From assembly GCF_041058985.1 (NCBI RefSeq), contig NZ_JBEHZE010000001.1, positions 1,674,001 through 1,738,000 on the forward strand: DNA of 64,000 nt, written 5' to 3'. Each line of letters starts with the position of its first letter. The first letter of the stretch is position 1. This document shows positions 33,770 through 43,552 of the stretch, piece by piece. The notes beneath the pieces are model-generated. The model saw only the letters and a program-made list of their open reading frames with translations, was not told the origin of the DNA and did not search any database. Source of the DNA: Hyphococcus lacteus. GTDB taxonomy: Bacteria > Pseudomonadota > Alphaproteobacteria > Caulobacterales > Parvularculaceae. Position numbers and translations under genes: made by a program.

Positions 33770-34776
33770 ACACGGCACCGCACACTCCTGTCATGTTGAA
33801 AGAGGTTATCACGGCACTGTCGCCAAAAGCAGGCGGGATTTATGTGGATGCAACTTTTGGCGCAGGCGGCTATTCGCGCGCAATTTTAAACGCAGCGGAT
33901 TGTACGGTTTATGGTTTTGATCGTGATCCGACAGCGATTGAGCGGGCAAAAGATATTGTTTCCGAATTTGCCGGGCGGTTGTTCCTGATCAATCGCCCAT
34001 TCGCCGAGATGCGAGAGGCGCTTGAGGAACGAGGCGTTGAGGTTGTTGACGGCGTTGTCTTCGATCTTGGTGTTTCTTCAATGCAACTTGACGAAGGCGA
34101 GCGCGGTTTTTCTTTTCGACATGATGGGCCTTTGTCCATGCGTATGGATGGCGCTAAGCCAGATGCAGGCGATGTTGTGGCACGCGCTGATGCGCGCGAT
34201 CTTTCGGCGATTTTTAGGTCTTATGGCGAAGAAAAGCGCGCAGGTGCGATTGCGCGGGCCATTGTGCGTGAGCGCGACGTTGCGCCGATCGAAACTACAG
34301 CTCAGCTTGCTGCTATCGTTGAAAAGGCGGCGCCAGTTTATGGTCATCAACGTATTCACCCGGCCACACGCGTTTTTCAAGCGCTAAGAATTTTCGTCAA
34401 TGACGAGCTGGGTCAGTTAATCACTGGCTTGTACGCGGCGGAGCGATTATTGCGGCCCGCAGGGCGGCTTGTGGTTGTTGCGTTTCACTCGTTGGAAGAC
34501 CGAATTGTCAAGCGATTTATCGCTGCGCGTAGCGATGCGAAGCGCGGTGGATCCCGTCATCTTCCGCCTACTGATGAAGCAGCTGCGTCATTTGAGCTTC
34601 TGTATAAAAATTCAGTTGCGGCTTCGAGCGAAGAGGCCGAGATGAACCCGCGGGCGCGCTCGGCAAAGCTACGTGCGGCGCTTCGGACCGATGCACCGCC
34701 GGCACCAGATGGTGACGAGTTGCTTGGGGCACCCCGCGAAATAAAACTTTCTTTCATGCACGGAGGACATAAATGA
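33766..34776 (+). CDS. rsmH: 16S rRNA (cytosine-1402-N4)-methyltransferase RsmH (MraW)
   Basis: It methylates C1402 of 16S rRNA with SAM. The 336-residue protein has the opening HTPVMLKEVITAL, SAM motif VDATFGAGGYSRAIL and the downstream VFDLGVSSMQLDEGERGFSF and RLVVVAFHSLEDRIVKRF, all MraW-specific. It overlaps mraZ by 4 nt and ftsL by 4 nt. Confidence 0.97.
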   Translation: MNTAPHTPVMLKEVITALSPKAGGIYVDATFGAGGYSRAILNAADCTVYGFDRDPTAIERAKDIVSEFAGRLFLINRPFAEMREALEERGVEVVDGVVFDLGVSSMQLDEGERGFSFRHDGPLSMRMDGAKPDAGDVVARADARDLSAIFRSYGEEKRAGAIARAIVRERDVAPIETTAQLAAIVEKAAPVYGHQRIHPATRVFQALRIFVNDELGQLITGLYAAERLLRPAGRLVVVAFHSLEDRIVKRFIAARSDAKRGGSRHLPPTDEAAASFELLYKNSVAASSEEAEMNPRARSAKLRAALRTDAPPAPDGDELLGAPREIKLSFMHGGHK

Positions 34777-35153
34777 TACGTATTACGACCATATTCTTGT
34801 GCGTGTTGCTGGCAGCGGCAGCATTTGGGCGCTATCGCGCCGAGGTGTCAGTGCGCGAGTTACGTCAAGATATTAAAAAGATAGAAATCAGCCAAGTCGA
34901 AGAAGTGCGGGCAATTCAAATGTTGCGCGCCGAAATCGCCTATCTTGAAAATCCAGAGCGCCTTGCAAAGGTCGCGAATACGAAAACAGACCTTCGCCCA
35001 TCAACTGGTGAGCAAATGATGAATGCCCGTGAATTTGCAGCGGCCTTTGGTGGTGAGGATTACGCATCGGATGAAATTGATAGCTCTCCTTCAGGGGACG
35101 TGATCATGCATGCGTTGGCGATGGCTCAGGTTACGGGCGCACAGTTGGATTAA
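34773..35153 (+). CDS. ftsL: Cell division protein FtsL-like
   Basis: The 126-residue bitopic protein has one N-terminal membrane segment (about residues 4-18) and a periplasmic leucine-type coiled coil (RELRQDIKKIEISQVEEVRA, LRAEIAYLENPERLAKVA). The last part (YLENPERLAKVANTKTDLRP) is the FtsL family signature. With FtsB and FtsQ it links early and late divisome proteins. Position between rsmH and ftsI supports the call. The C-terminal 35 residues are longer than usual and look disordered. Confidence 0.85.
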   Translation: MIRITTIFLCVLLAAAAFGRYRAEVSVRELRQDIKKIEISQVEEVRAIQMLRAEIAYLENPERLAKVANTKTDLRPSTGEQMMNAREFAAAFGGEDYASDEIDSSPSGDVIMHALAMAQVTGAQLD

Positions 35154-35180
35154 ACTTTAACGTGAAGGACGAAACGGACG

Positions 35181-36944
35181 GTGTTTCGCGGACGGCAGAA
35201 AAGACCAAAGCCCAAGGCTTATGTGATCGCCGATACAAGCGAGGATGCACCTGAATCCGTATCGCTAAAAATTCATGCGACCGGCGCTCGTGGCCGTACG
35301 GCGGAGCGTGCCCGGACGCGCGTTATGATGTGCGTGGTCGTTTTTGTTTTCGTCTTTGCTGCGTTGGGCGTGCGGTTAGCAATGGTTTCCTTTGGGCAGG
35401 ACGGTCCGTCACGCATTGCGCATGTTGGCTCGCCGGTCAGTCATGAACGCCCTGAAGTCGTAGACCGAAATGGCGCTCTGCTGGCGGCTGACCTGCCGGT
35501 GATTGCGCTAGAAGTTGCGGGCGGGGAGGTATGGGACCCTGCTGAGGCCGCGCGTAAGCTGAGCAGCGTACTGCCAGATATAGATCCGGCTGAGCTTGAG
35601 TTGAAATTCAAAGAGGGTCGCTATGTGGAGGTTCGTGCTGATCTGGCACCAGCCGAACGCCGCGCTGTTTTTGATCTCGGATTGCCCGGGGTGCGATTTG
35701 CGGCGCGGACCAAGCGTTTTTACCCTCAAGGGGAGCTAGCGGCCCATGTAGTTGGTCATGACGAGCGCGGAAAAGGCGGCGTCATGGGGCTTGAGAAAGT
35801 CGCAAACCGTTTCCGTGGTGCAGGGCCAATGCGCGCATCAATCGACATCCGCGTCCAACAAATCCTCGAAGAGGAATTGTTCACGACGATGGAGAAATTC
35901 GATGCCATCGCTGCATGGGGGGCTGTGATGGATGTGCAGACCGGCGAGGTCATTGCACTTGCTAGCCTTCCTGATTTTGATCCCAATGTACCGGGCGCCG
36001 TCCCGGCCGATTTCCGCCGTAATCGGGCCGTTTATGACCGATATGAACTTGGCTCGGCATTCAAGGCATTTACGGCAGCGGCGATCATTGAGTTGGGATT
36101 AGGGGATGAGAAAACCGAATATGATGCGCGCGGGAGCTTTAAGGTTGCTGATCGCCGAATTACAGATTTTCACGGTGAGAACCGTATACTGAGTTTATCG
36201 GAAGTGGTTCAGTACTCATCCAACATCGGTGTGGCCCGCATGGCGCTTGAAATGGGCGCGACCCAACAGCAAAAAATGTTGCAATCATTAGGGCTGTTTG
36301 AAGCATTGCCCATTGAGCTTGCGGAAAATCGTTCGCCGGAACTCCCCCGACAATGGGGCCCGGTTGAGACAGCCACAATTTCTTATGGTCACGGAATTTC
36401 AGTTACCCCGTTGCATCTTCTGACGGCGTTTTCGGCAGTGGTGAATGGCGGCGTGTATCACACGCCGACTTTTCTGGTGTCGGAACGCTCGCCGGAAGGG
36501 CGGCGGGTTTTTGGCGAGGATACGAGCGCAGCAATGCGGCGTATCCTCCGCCGTGTTATCACAGACGGTACGGCAAAGTTTTCAGAAGCGCCGGGTTATT
36601 ACCCAATCGGCAAAACCGCAACAGCCGATAAGCCGTCGCTGGGCGGATATAATCGCAATTCGCGCATCGCCAGCTTTATTGGCGCAGTGCCCGGTTATGC
36701 GCCGCGCTATGCCATTCTGATCAGTTTCGATGAACCTAAAGGCCTTAAAGAAACCTACGGCTATGCGACCGCCGGGTGGAATGCAGCGCCGGCATTTTCG
36801 CGGTTTGTTGAGCGCGCGGCCCCTTTGTTGGGCTTAACGCCTGTGAACGAAGCCACTGCGCTTTCATCATTTGTCTCCGGTAAGCCGCCGTTTTATGGCC
36901 GTCAGGCAAAGCTCGACCGTCAAGAGAGTGAAGTCGCACGATGA
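35181..36944 (+). CDS. ftsI: Division-specific peptidoglycan transpeptidase FtsI (PBP3)
   Basis: This septal transpeptidase cross-links peptidoglycan in the FtsWI complex. The 587-residue protein has a membrane anchor (about 48-70), a dimerisation domain (PEVVDRNGALLAADLPV) and the transpeptidase domain. SxxK is SAFK (292-295, Ser292 nucleophile) and SxN is SSN (346-348). The third motif reads KTA (478-480) where nearly all PBPs have KTG. The start is GTG 35181. It overlaps murE by 4 nt. Confidence 0.96.
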   Translation: MFRGRQKRPKPKAYVIADTSEDAPESVSLKIHATGARGRTAERARTRVMMCVVVFVFVFAALGVRLAMVSFGQDGPSRIAHVGSPVSHERPEVVDRNGALLAADLPVIALEVAGGEVWDPAEAARKLSSVLPDIDPAELELKFKEGRYVEVRADLAPAERRAVFDLGLPGVRFAARTKRFYPQGELAAHVVGHDERGKGGVMGLEKVANRFRGAGPMRASIDIRVQQILEEELFTTMEKFDAIAAWGAVMDVQTGEVIALASLPDFDPNVPGAVPADFRRNRAVYDRYELGSAFKAFTAAAIIELGLGDEKTEYDARGSFKVADRRITDFHGENRILSLSEVVQYSSNIGVARMALEMGATQQQKMLQSLGLFEALPIELAENRSPELPRQWGPVETATISYGHGISVTPLHLLTAFSAVVNGGVYHTPTFLVSERSPEGRRVFGEDTSAAMRRILRRVITDGTAKFSEAPGYYPIGKTATADKPSLGGYNRNSRIASFIGAVPGYAPRYAILISFDEPKGLKETYGYATAGWNAAPAFSRFVERAAPLLGLTPVNEATALSSFVSGKPPFYGRQAKLDRQESEVAR

Positions 36945-38380
36945 GGCTGTCGGAGCTTTCATATGATGCGTTTACGCCAGACCCGAATATTGTGGGCATT
37001 TCCGCCGACAGTCGCGAGATCGGCCCCGGTTTTTTGTTTGCGGCGCTTCCCGGCGTCGTCGCCGATGGCGCTAGTTTTATTCCGCAGGCAGAAGAGAACG
37101 GAGCCGCAGCTATTCTTGCAATGCCGGGTGTCAAAACATCAGTACCGACGATTCATGATGCCAACCCAAGGCGGCGCTTGGCACAATTAGCGGCTCGGTT
37201 TTATGCGCGCCAACCCGAAATCATTGCGGGCATTACCGGCACAAACGGTAAGACGTCAACGGCGCTTTTTACGTCTCAGATATGGGCTAGGTTGGGTAAG
37301 GACGCGGCTTCTCTCGGGACGCTCGGGGCGCAATCAAAAGCCTTTTCACGGCCGCTGCTACATACAACGCCGGATCCCGTAAAGTTGCATGAAACGCTTG
37401 ATGCGATGACCCGGCTTGGGGTTACGCATTTGGCGATGGAGGTATCGAGCCACGGACTTGCTCAGGCGCGCGCAGATGCGGTTGAGTTTAGCGTTGCGGC
37501 GTTTACGAATATCACCCAAGATCACCTCGATTATCACGAGAATTTTGATGATTATTTTTCGGCTAAGGCACGCCTGTTTGACACGCTCCTGAAATCAAGC
37601 GGCACCGTTGTCATTAATATGGATGGCGAAGGCGCTGAAAAAATATCAGAAATTGCACGGGCGCGCAGCCTGCCAACTGTCAAAACAGGTGTGAATGGCC
37701 GCGATATTAAATTATTACAGTGTACACCGCATTTGAACGGACTTGTGCTTGATATCGAAATTCGCGGAAAGCAATACAACATCGACATTCCACTTATTGG
37801 CGGGTTTCAAGCAGAAAATGTTTTGCTCGCGGCGGGCATTGCGATCGCTTCCGGTGCGCGCATTGATGAGGTTGTTCCCGCGCTTGAACAAATCAAAGGC
37901 GCGCGGGGCCGAATGGAGCAAGCGGCGGAAGTCGCCGGTGCCGGCATTTTTGTCGATTATGCCCATACGCCTGACGCCGTTGCCACAGCGCTGCAAGCAA
38001 TACGGCCACATGCTGAGCGGCGTGTTATTGCCATTATTGGTGCTGGTGGAGATCGAGATAAGTCAAAGCGTCCATTAATGGGCTCGGCCGCAGGTGAGTT
38101 TGCCGATGTGGTTATTGTCACCGATGATAATCCGCGCTCAGAGGACCCATCAGCTATTCGTGCGGATGTAATAAAGGGATGCCCTGACGCACAAGAAATT
38201 GGTGACAGGGAGCAGGCGATTGCAACGGGGGTTGCTGCGCTGAAGGAAGGTGACGTGCTGCTTATCATGGGGAAGGGGCACGAAACTGGTCAAAAGGTGG
38301 GTGAAAATCTGTTGCCGTTCGACGACACTGAAGTTGCGCAAAGCGCTGTTGCGAACCGCTTAAAGGAGCTCGGGCGATGA
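36941..38380 (+). CDS. murE: UDP-MurNAc-L-Ala-D-Glu:meso-diaminopimelate ligase MurE
   Basis: MurE adds meso-diaminopimelate to the peptidoglycan precursor. The 479-residue Mur ligase has the ATP loop GITGTNGKTSTALF, the central domain with AMEVSSHGLAQARAD, and the C-terminal DNPRSEDPSAIR; the DNPR tetrapeptide is the known mark for meso-Dap selection. 4-nt overlaps with ftsI and murF. Confidence 0.97.
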   Translation: MRLSELSYDAFTPDPNIVGISADSREIGPGFLFAALPGVVADGASFIPQAEENGAAAILAMPGVKTSVPTIHDANPRRRLAQLAARFYARQPEIIAGITGTNGKTSTALFTSQIWARLGKDAASLGTLGAQSKAFSRPLLHTTPDPVKLHETLDAMTRLGVTHLAMEVSSHGLAQARADAVEFSVAAFTNITQDHLDYHENFDDYFSAKARLFDTLLKSSGTVVINMDGEGAEKISEIARARSLPTVKTGVNGRDIKLLQCTPHLNGLVLDIEIRGKQYNIDIPLIGGFQAENVLLAAGIAIASGARIDEVVPALEQIKGARGRMEQAAEVAGAGIFVDYAHTPDAVATALQAIRPHAERRVIAIIGAGGDRDKSKRPLMGSAAGEFADVVIVTDDNPRSEDPSAIRADVIKGCPDAQEIGDREQAIATGVAALKEGDVLLIMGKGHETGQKVGENLLPFDDTEVAQSAVANRLKELGR

Positions 38381-39864
38381 CAAAAGAACAGGCGTCGGTT
38401 GATCGAATACATACGGAATTGTGGAACGCGTTTGAAGCTGCGGCCGCAACAGGTGGTGCATTATGCGCGCGGGGCGGTGATCCATCGCGCTGGATTGCGG
38501 AAGAATGGTCAGCCGCAGGGATATCTATTGATACCCGGACGTTAAAGCCGGGCGATATTTTTGTGGCGCTTCGCGATGCGCGTGACGGACATGAATTTCT
38601 AAAGAATGCGTTCGACGCCGGTGCTTCTGCTGCGCTGGTCGCGCGCGCACCTGATGACGCACCTGATGGTGCACCGCTTTTGGTTGTTGGCGATACTCTT
38701 GATGGATTGCGGGATCTAGCGGCTGCGGCGCGGCTACGGAATTTTGGTAAGCGTATTGCAGTTACGGGTAGCGCGGGGAAAACCAGCACCAAGGAAATCT
38801 TGCGAGCCATTTTGTCGCCGGCAGGTTCAGTTCACGCGGCAGATAAAAGCTTTAATAATCATTGGGGTGTGCCGCTGACGTTGGCGCGATTGCCGATGCA
38901 TGCCGAACATGGCGTTTTCGAAATTGGCATGAACCATCCGGGCGAGATCACACCGCTTACGGAACTTGTTCGTCCCCATGCGGCGATTGTGACGACCGTT
39001 GCTGCTGCACATCTTGAATTTTTCAAATCGATCGAAGAAATCGCAGAGTCAAAAGCCGAAATATTTTCCGGTCTTGCGCCCGGCGGTATCGCGGTGCTTC
39101 CGTTTGATAACGAATTCTATTCACTTCTGAAAACCCGTGCTGAACAGGCGGGCGCAGCGTCGTTCGTAACGTTTGGCGAAGGTAAGGGAGCGGATTTTCA
39201 GCTTCTTGATTACCAGACCGAAGGCGATGGCGCGCGCATTGATGTCCAGATCAAAGGAAAGCGCCAGGCATTTTCAGTCGGAATTCCGGGGCGGCATCAG
39301 GCCCTTAATATGTTAGCTGCGCTCGCAGCCGCGGATGCAGTTGGTGCGCCGCTCGACAAAGCCATCGCGGCGCTTGCGGTCACGGTGCCCGCTGAAGGGC
39401 GGGGAGCGCGTTCTGTTGTTGACGTTTCCGGCGGAAAAGCAACCCTGATCGACGAGAGTTATAACGCCAACCCGGCTTCGATGGTGGCGGCAATCGGCCT
39501 ATTGGGGGCGAGCGAGCCGAATCATGGGGGCCAGCGCATTGCCATTCTTGGCGAGATGCTTGAGTTAGGGCCGGAAGGGCCAAAACTCCATAAAAATCTA
39601 GCTAAAGCGTTAGTTGCGGCTAAGGTCGATAGGGTCTATGCGGCGGGCAAATTAATGCGCCATCTTTGGGATGAGCTACCGAGCAGTATGCGCGGGCTTT
39701 ACGCAGATGATGCCGTGGGCATGGTTGGGCCAGTGCTTGATGCTGTCTCGTCCGGCGATATCATAATGGTCAAAGGATCAAACGCCTCTAGGGTGAGCGC
39801 CGTTGCGCGGGCACTTAAAGAGCGCGGACATAAACAAAATGAAGATAAGGAAAGTCAGGCCTGA
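38377..39864 (+). CDS. murF: UDP-MurNAc-tripeptide:D-Ala-D-Ala ligase MurF
   Basis: MurF completes the pentapeptide with D-Ala-D-Ala. The 495-residue protein has the ATP loop VTGSAGKTSTKEIL, NNHWGVPLTLARLP and DESYNANPASM near the C-terminus, all MurF-typical. The N-terminal region (ISIDTRTLKPGDIFVALRDARDGHEF) binds UDP. It starts within the murE stop and overlaps mraY by 1 nt. Confidence 0.97.
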   Translation: MTKEQASVDRIHTELWNAFEAAAATGGALCARGGDPSRWIAEEWSAAGISIDTRTLKPGDIFVALRDARDGHEFLKNAFDAGASAALVARAPDDAPDGAPLLVVGDTLDGLRDLAAAARLRNFGKRIAVTGSAGKTSTKEILRAILSPAGSVHAADKSFNNHWGVPLTLARLPMHAEHGVFEIGMNHPGEITPLTELVRPHAAIVTTVAAAHLEFFKSIEEIAESKAEIFSGLAPGGIAVLPFDNEFYSLLKTRAEQAGAASFVTFGEGKGADFQLLDYQTEGDGARIDVQIKGKRQAFSVGIPGRHQALNMLAALAAADAVGAPLDKAIAALAVTVPAEGRGARSVVDVSGGKATLIDESYNANPASMVAAIGLLGASEPNHGGQRIAILGEMLELGPEGPKLHKNLAKALVAAKVDRVYAAGKLMRHLWDELPSSMRGLYADDAVGMVGPVLDAVSSGDIIMVKGSNASRVSAVARALKERGHKQNEDKESQA

Positions 39865-40997
39865 TGCTCTATCACCTGCTAACGCCGCTTGCGGATCAAT
39901 TTCAGCTGTTCAACGTCTTTCGCTATCTGACGTTTAGGACGGGCGGCGCTATTATGACGGCGCTTTTGATTGCGTTTTTATTGGGGCCGTCACTCATTAG
40001 CTGGATGCGGCGTAAGCAAGGGCGCGGTCAGCCTATCCGAACCGATGGTCCGCAGACGCACATTATCGAAAAAGCGGGCACGCCCACAATGGGTGGCGTT
40101 TTGATTTTGCTATCGCTTGTGGTGGCAACTTTTCTTTGGGCACGGCTCGACAATGTCTATGTCTGGATTGTTATGGGCGTGACGTTGGCGTTTGGCGCGC
40201 TTGGCTTCATTGATGATTATATGAAAGTAACGAAACAAACTGCTGATGGTGTTGTCGGAAGTTTGAAATTGATTGTGCAATTTGCCGTCGCGCTGCTGGC
40301 CGCTTATTTGTGTATGTCGGCCCTTGCCGAAGCGCCCGATGCGCCCGCTGGTTTGGCAACGTCGGTGGGGGTTCCTTTTGTTCCTATAAGTTTGTTCGAA
40401 AAATGGTTCAGCGCACCGGGTGTTCCGTTCGGCCTTCTTATTATTCCGTTTGCGGCATTTGTCATCGTTGGCGCATCAAACACGGTCAATCTGACAGATG
40501 GGCTTGATGGGCTTGCGACTGTGCCGGTTATGATTGCATCCGGTGCATATGCGTTGATTGCCTACCTAGTGGGGAATGCGATTTACGCAGGATATCTCGG
40601 TGTTCCATTTGTTCCCGGCGTGGGCGAACTAACGGTGATTTGTGGCGCGATTATTGGTGCCGGGCTTGGTTTTCTTTGGTATAATGCACCGCCCGCGGCC
40701 ATCTTTATGGGTGATACAGGTTCGCTTGCTCTCGGTGGCGCAATTGGTTCTATCGCCGTTGCATCAAAGCATGAAATTGTTCTCGCGATTGTCGGTGGCC
40801 TTTTTGTGCTCGAAGGTCTCTCGGTGATGATCCAAATTGCGTCGTTTAAGCTGACCGGAAAACGTGTTTTCCGCATGGCACCGATCCACCATCATTTTGA
40901 GCAATTAGGTTGGAAAGAGTCGACAATTGTTATTCGTTTCTGGATCATCGCAGTTGTGTTGGCACTGATTGGTCTTGCGACCTTGAAATTGAGATAG
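39864..40997 (+). CDS. mraY: Phospho-MurNAc-pentapeptide translocase MraY
   Basis: MraY makes lipid I on the inner membrane from UDP-MurNAc-pentapeptide and undecaprenyl phosphate. The 377-residue polytopic protein has about ten hydrophobic segments and the motifs GTPTMGGVLIL, FIDDYMKVTK, NLTDGLDGLA and FMGDTGSLALGG, with the Mg-binding Asp residues, and FRMAPIHHHFE near the end. Confidence 0.98.
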   Translation: MLYHLLTPLADQFQLFNVFRYLTFRTGGAIMTALLIAFLLGPSLISWMRRKQGRGQPIRTDGPQTHIIEKAGTPTMGGVLILLSLVVATFLWARLDNVYVWIVMGVTLAFGALGFIDDYMKVTKQTADGVVGSLKLIVQFAVALLAAYLCMSALAEAPDAPAGLATSVGVPFVPISLFEKWFSAPGVPFGLLIIPFAAFVIVGASNTVNLTDGLDGLATVPVMIASGAYALIAYLVGNAIYAGYLGVPFVPGVGELTVICGAIIGAGLGFLWYNAPPAAIFMGDTGSLALGGAIGSIAVASKHEIVLAIVGGLFVLEGLSVMIQIASFKLTGKRVFRMAPIHHHFEQLGWKESTIVIRFWIIAVVLALIGLATLKLR

Positions 40998-41006
40998 AGC
41001 GCATTG

Positions 41007-42419
41007 ATGATTTTGATCCCTGATGTAAAACGAAAAAGTTTCGGCGTTTTTGGTCTCGGCCTAAGCGGGATCGCAACATGCGAAGCACTTGTGGCGTCTG
41101 GCGCGCAAGTCTATTCGTTTGATGAAAACCGGGATGCACGCGATAAAACAGCGGATACGGAATATCGTTGTGAGCACCCAAAAAACTGGCCGTGGAAAGA
41201 CCTGGAAGCAATTGTTATTTCGCCGGGCATTCCGCTAACGCACCCCAAACCCCACGCGATTGTGCGGAAAGCCCAGCAAGAGAATGTCCCCATTGTTGGC
41301 GATACCGAGCTTTTTGCCCGCGCCATCAATGCGCTTGAACCCCAGGCGCGTCCTCGCGTCGTTGGGGTCACGGGATCAAACGGAAAATCAACGACCACAG
41401 CTTTGATTGGGCACATACTCAAACAGGCAGGCGAAGACGTATATGTGGGCGGCAATATCGGCGAGGCCGTTTTGTCACTGCCTGCATTCGATAGCGACGC
41501 AGTTTATGTACTTGAGCTTTCATCGTTTCAGCTTGATTTAACCCATTCAATGCGTCTCGACGTGGCGGTGTTCCTGAACCTGTCGCCAGACCATATCGAC
41601 CGCCACGGATCGGTCGATGGTTATCTCGCCGCAAAGCGTAGAATATTCCTCAATCAAACGGCAGCAGATCTCGCGGTCGTTGGTGTTGATGACGATTATG
41701 GACAAAGTGTATGCACGCAATTAATGGCATCGAATAATGCCGATGTGCGTCTTGTGTCTTCGGGTAGTGCGTTGGGGCGCGGTGTTTATGCGCTCGACGA
41801 TAAGTTGTATTTTAATCTCGACGGCAAAACTGCGGTTGCCGGTGCATTAACGGGCGCACGCAGTTTGCGTGGTTCGCATAACTATCAAAATGTTGCGGCT
41901 GCGATTGCTGTTTGTGAGCGCTTTGGCGTTGCACCGTCTTTAGCGATTAAATCGTCACAACGATTTGAAGGGTTGCCGCATCGTCTCGAAGAGGTTGGGC
42001 GCAATGGCAAGGTATTGTTTATCAACGATTCTAAAGCCACGAATGCCGACGCAACAGCGCGAGCACTTTCTGCGTTTGAGGATATTTTTTGGATCGCAGG
42101 TGGTAAAGCCAAAGATGGCGGGGTTGAAAGTCTAAAGCCTATGATGAACCGTGTGCGCACGGTCTATCTTATTGGCGATGCAGCGCCACAGTTTGAGGAT
42201 CAACTCCACGGCTCGGTTCAGATCGTGACTTGCGGCAATCTTGAGAAAGCTGTGCTAGCGGCGAGTGCTGATGCGGCGAAAAGCGATGCCTCTGCGCCGG
42301 TTGTTCTGATGTCACCAGCGGGTGCGTCTTATGATCAGTTCAAAAACTTCGAGGCCCGTGGCGACGCATTCCGTGATCTTGTATCGGAGCTTTCTGTCGG
42401 TAATGGAGAAGCGGCGTGA
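41007..42419 (+). CDS. murD: UDP-MurNAc-L-Ala:D-glutamate ligase MurD
   Basis: MurD adds D-Glu to UDP-MurNAc-L-Ala. The 470-residue ligase has an N-terminal Rossmann fold (FGVFGLGLSGIATCEAL), the ATP loop GVTGSNGKSTTTALIGHIL, LELSSFQLDL and FINDSKATNADATARAL. The start is ATG 41007 (a TTG at 41004 is directly adjacent). It overlaps ftsW by 4 nt. Confidence 0.97.
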   Translation: MILIPDVKRKSFGVFGLGLSGIATCEALVASGAQVYSFDENRDARDKTADTEYRCEHPKNWPWKDLEAIVISPGIPLTHPKPHAIVRKAQQENVPIVGDTELFARAINALEPQARPRVVGVTGSNGKSTTTALIGHILKQAGEDVYVGGNIGEAVLSLPAFDSDAVYVLELSSFQLDLTHSMRLDVAVFLNLSPDHIDRHGSVDGYLAAKRRIFLNQTAADLAVVGVDDDYGQSVCTQLMASNNADVRLVSSGSALGRGVYALDDKLYFNLDGKTAVAGALTGARSLRGSHNYQNVAAAIAVCERFGVAPSLAIKSSQRFEGLPHRLEEVGRNGKVLFINDSKATNADATARALSAFEDIFWIAGGKAKDGGVESLKPMMNRVRTVYLIGDAAPQFEDQLHGSVQIVTCGNLEKAVLAASADAAKSDASAPVVLMSPAGASYDQFKNFEARGDAFRDLVSELSVGNGEAA

Positions 42420-43552
42420 AGCGTCTATCGCGATTAGATAACTCACCTTTTGCGCGGCTGTGGTGGTCGATTGATCGGCCTACTCTTGCTATATTGTCGC
42501 TTATTATGGTGATTGGCGGTGTGGTTTTGATGGCGGCGGGTCCGTCGGCGGCTGCGCGAATTCGTAATGTTAGCGAATTTCATTTTCCCATGCGTCAGCT
42601 TATTTTCCTTGGCCCAACAATCTTGTTGATGACGGCGCTGGCTTTTTTAACACCGCTGCAAGCAAGGCGTCTTGGCGTATTCGTTTTTGCTGGCGCAGTG
42701 TTTTTGATGATATTTGTACTGATCTTTGGCGGAGAAGTGAACGGAGCCAAGCGTTGGCTTTATATTGGTTCTTTGTCGTTGCAGCCATCTGAATTTGCCA
42801 AGCCTGGATTTGTGATTGCCGCTGCGTGGATGATGGCGGAGGGCGCGCGCGATCCGAAATTTCCCGGCGGCGCGGTCGCTATTGGTCTTTACGCGATTTT
42901 CGCAGGGCTACTGTTGGCACAACCTGATTTCGGGCAATGGGTTTTGATGACCGCCGTATGGGCCGTGATGTTTTTTGTTGCGGGCTGGAGTTGGCTTTGG
43001 ATTGCACTTTTAGGCGTGGTGGGCGCGAGCGCGTTGACGGCGGGTTATTTTTTGTCGGCCCACGTGGCTGCGCGGGTTGATGGGTTTTTGAAACCTGGTG
43101 CGAATGAAACATATCAGGTCGACCGTGCAATGGAGACGATTGCCAATGGCGGTTTGTTTGGTCGTGGTGATGCGACGCCCATTAAAACCGCTTTGCCTGA
43201 TGCCCATACGGATTTCATTTTTGCTGTGGCCGCCGAAGAATTTGGATTTGTTTTGACGCTTCTGATTATCTTGTTGTTTGCATTTTTTACGGCCCGCGTG
43301 ATGACCGTCGCTGCTGGGCTTAAAAGTGTTTTTGCGCAATGTGCGGCCACGGGGCTTGCTGCGCTTATAGGCTTTCAGTCGATTATCAATATTGGCGTTT
43401 CATTACGGGCGTTACCGGCGAAGGGAATGACCTTGCCATTTATCTCTTATGGTGGGTCATCACTTTTAGCGACCGGACTGACGGTCGGGCTGATTTTCGC
43501 ACTAACCCGTACGCATCATGGTGTTTATCGGCGCAAGGATATCATGCCATGA
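42416..43552 (+). CDS. ftsW: Lipid II glycosyltransferase FtsW (SEDS family)
   Basis: FtsW polymerises lipid II at the septum together with FtsI. The 378-residue membrane protein has about ten segments. SEDS hallmarks are GGEVNGAKRWLYIGSLSLQPSEFAKP, AQPDFGQ, the long loop with PDAHTDFIFAVAAEEFG, and LPFISYGGSSLLATGLTVGL. It starts at GTG 42416 inside the murD stop and overlaps murG by 4 nt. Confidence 0.97.
   Translation: MKRLSRLDNSPFARLWWSIDRPTLAILSLIMVIGGVVLMAAGPSAAARIRNVSEFHFPMRQLIFLGPTILLMTALAFLTPLQARRLGVFVFAGAVFLMIFVLIFGGEVNGAKRWLYIGSLSLQPSEFAKPGFVIAAAWMMAEGARDPKFPGGAVAIGLYAIFAGLLLAQPDFGQWVLMTAVWAVMFFVAGWSWLWIALLGVVGASALTAGYFLSAHVAARVDGFLKPGANETYQVDRAMETIANGGLFGRGDATPIKTALPDAHTDFIFAVAAEEFGFVLTLLIILLFAFFTARVMTVAAGLKSVFAQCAATGLAALIGFQSIINIGVSLRALPAKGMTLPFISYGGSSLLATGLTVGLIFALTRTHHGVYRRKDIMP

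Noticed and set aside
38265..38810. Minus-strand open frame of 181 codons opposite murE/murF
   Set aside because: It lies antisense to conserved coding sequence and shows no domain-like pattern.
43339..43548. Upstream extension of murG
   Set aside because: These 70 codons lie inside ftsW in another frame; the ATG at 43549 overlaps the ftsW stop by 4 nt and fits the MurG N-terminus.
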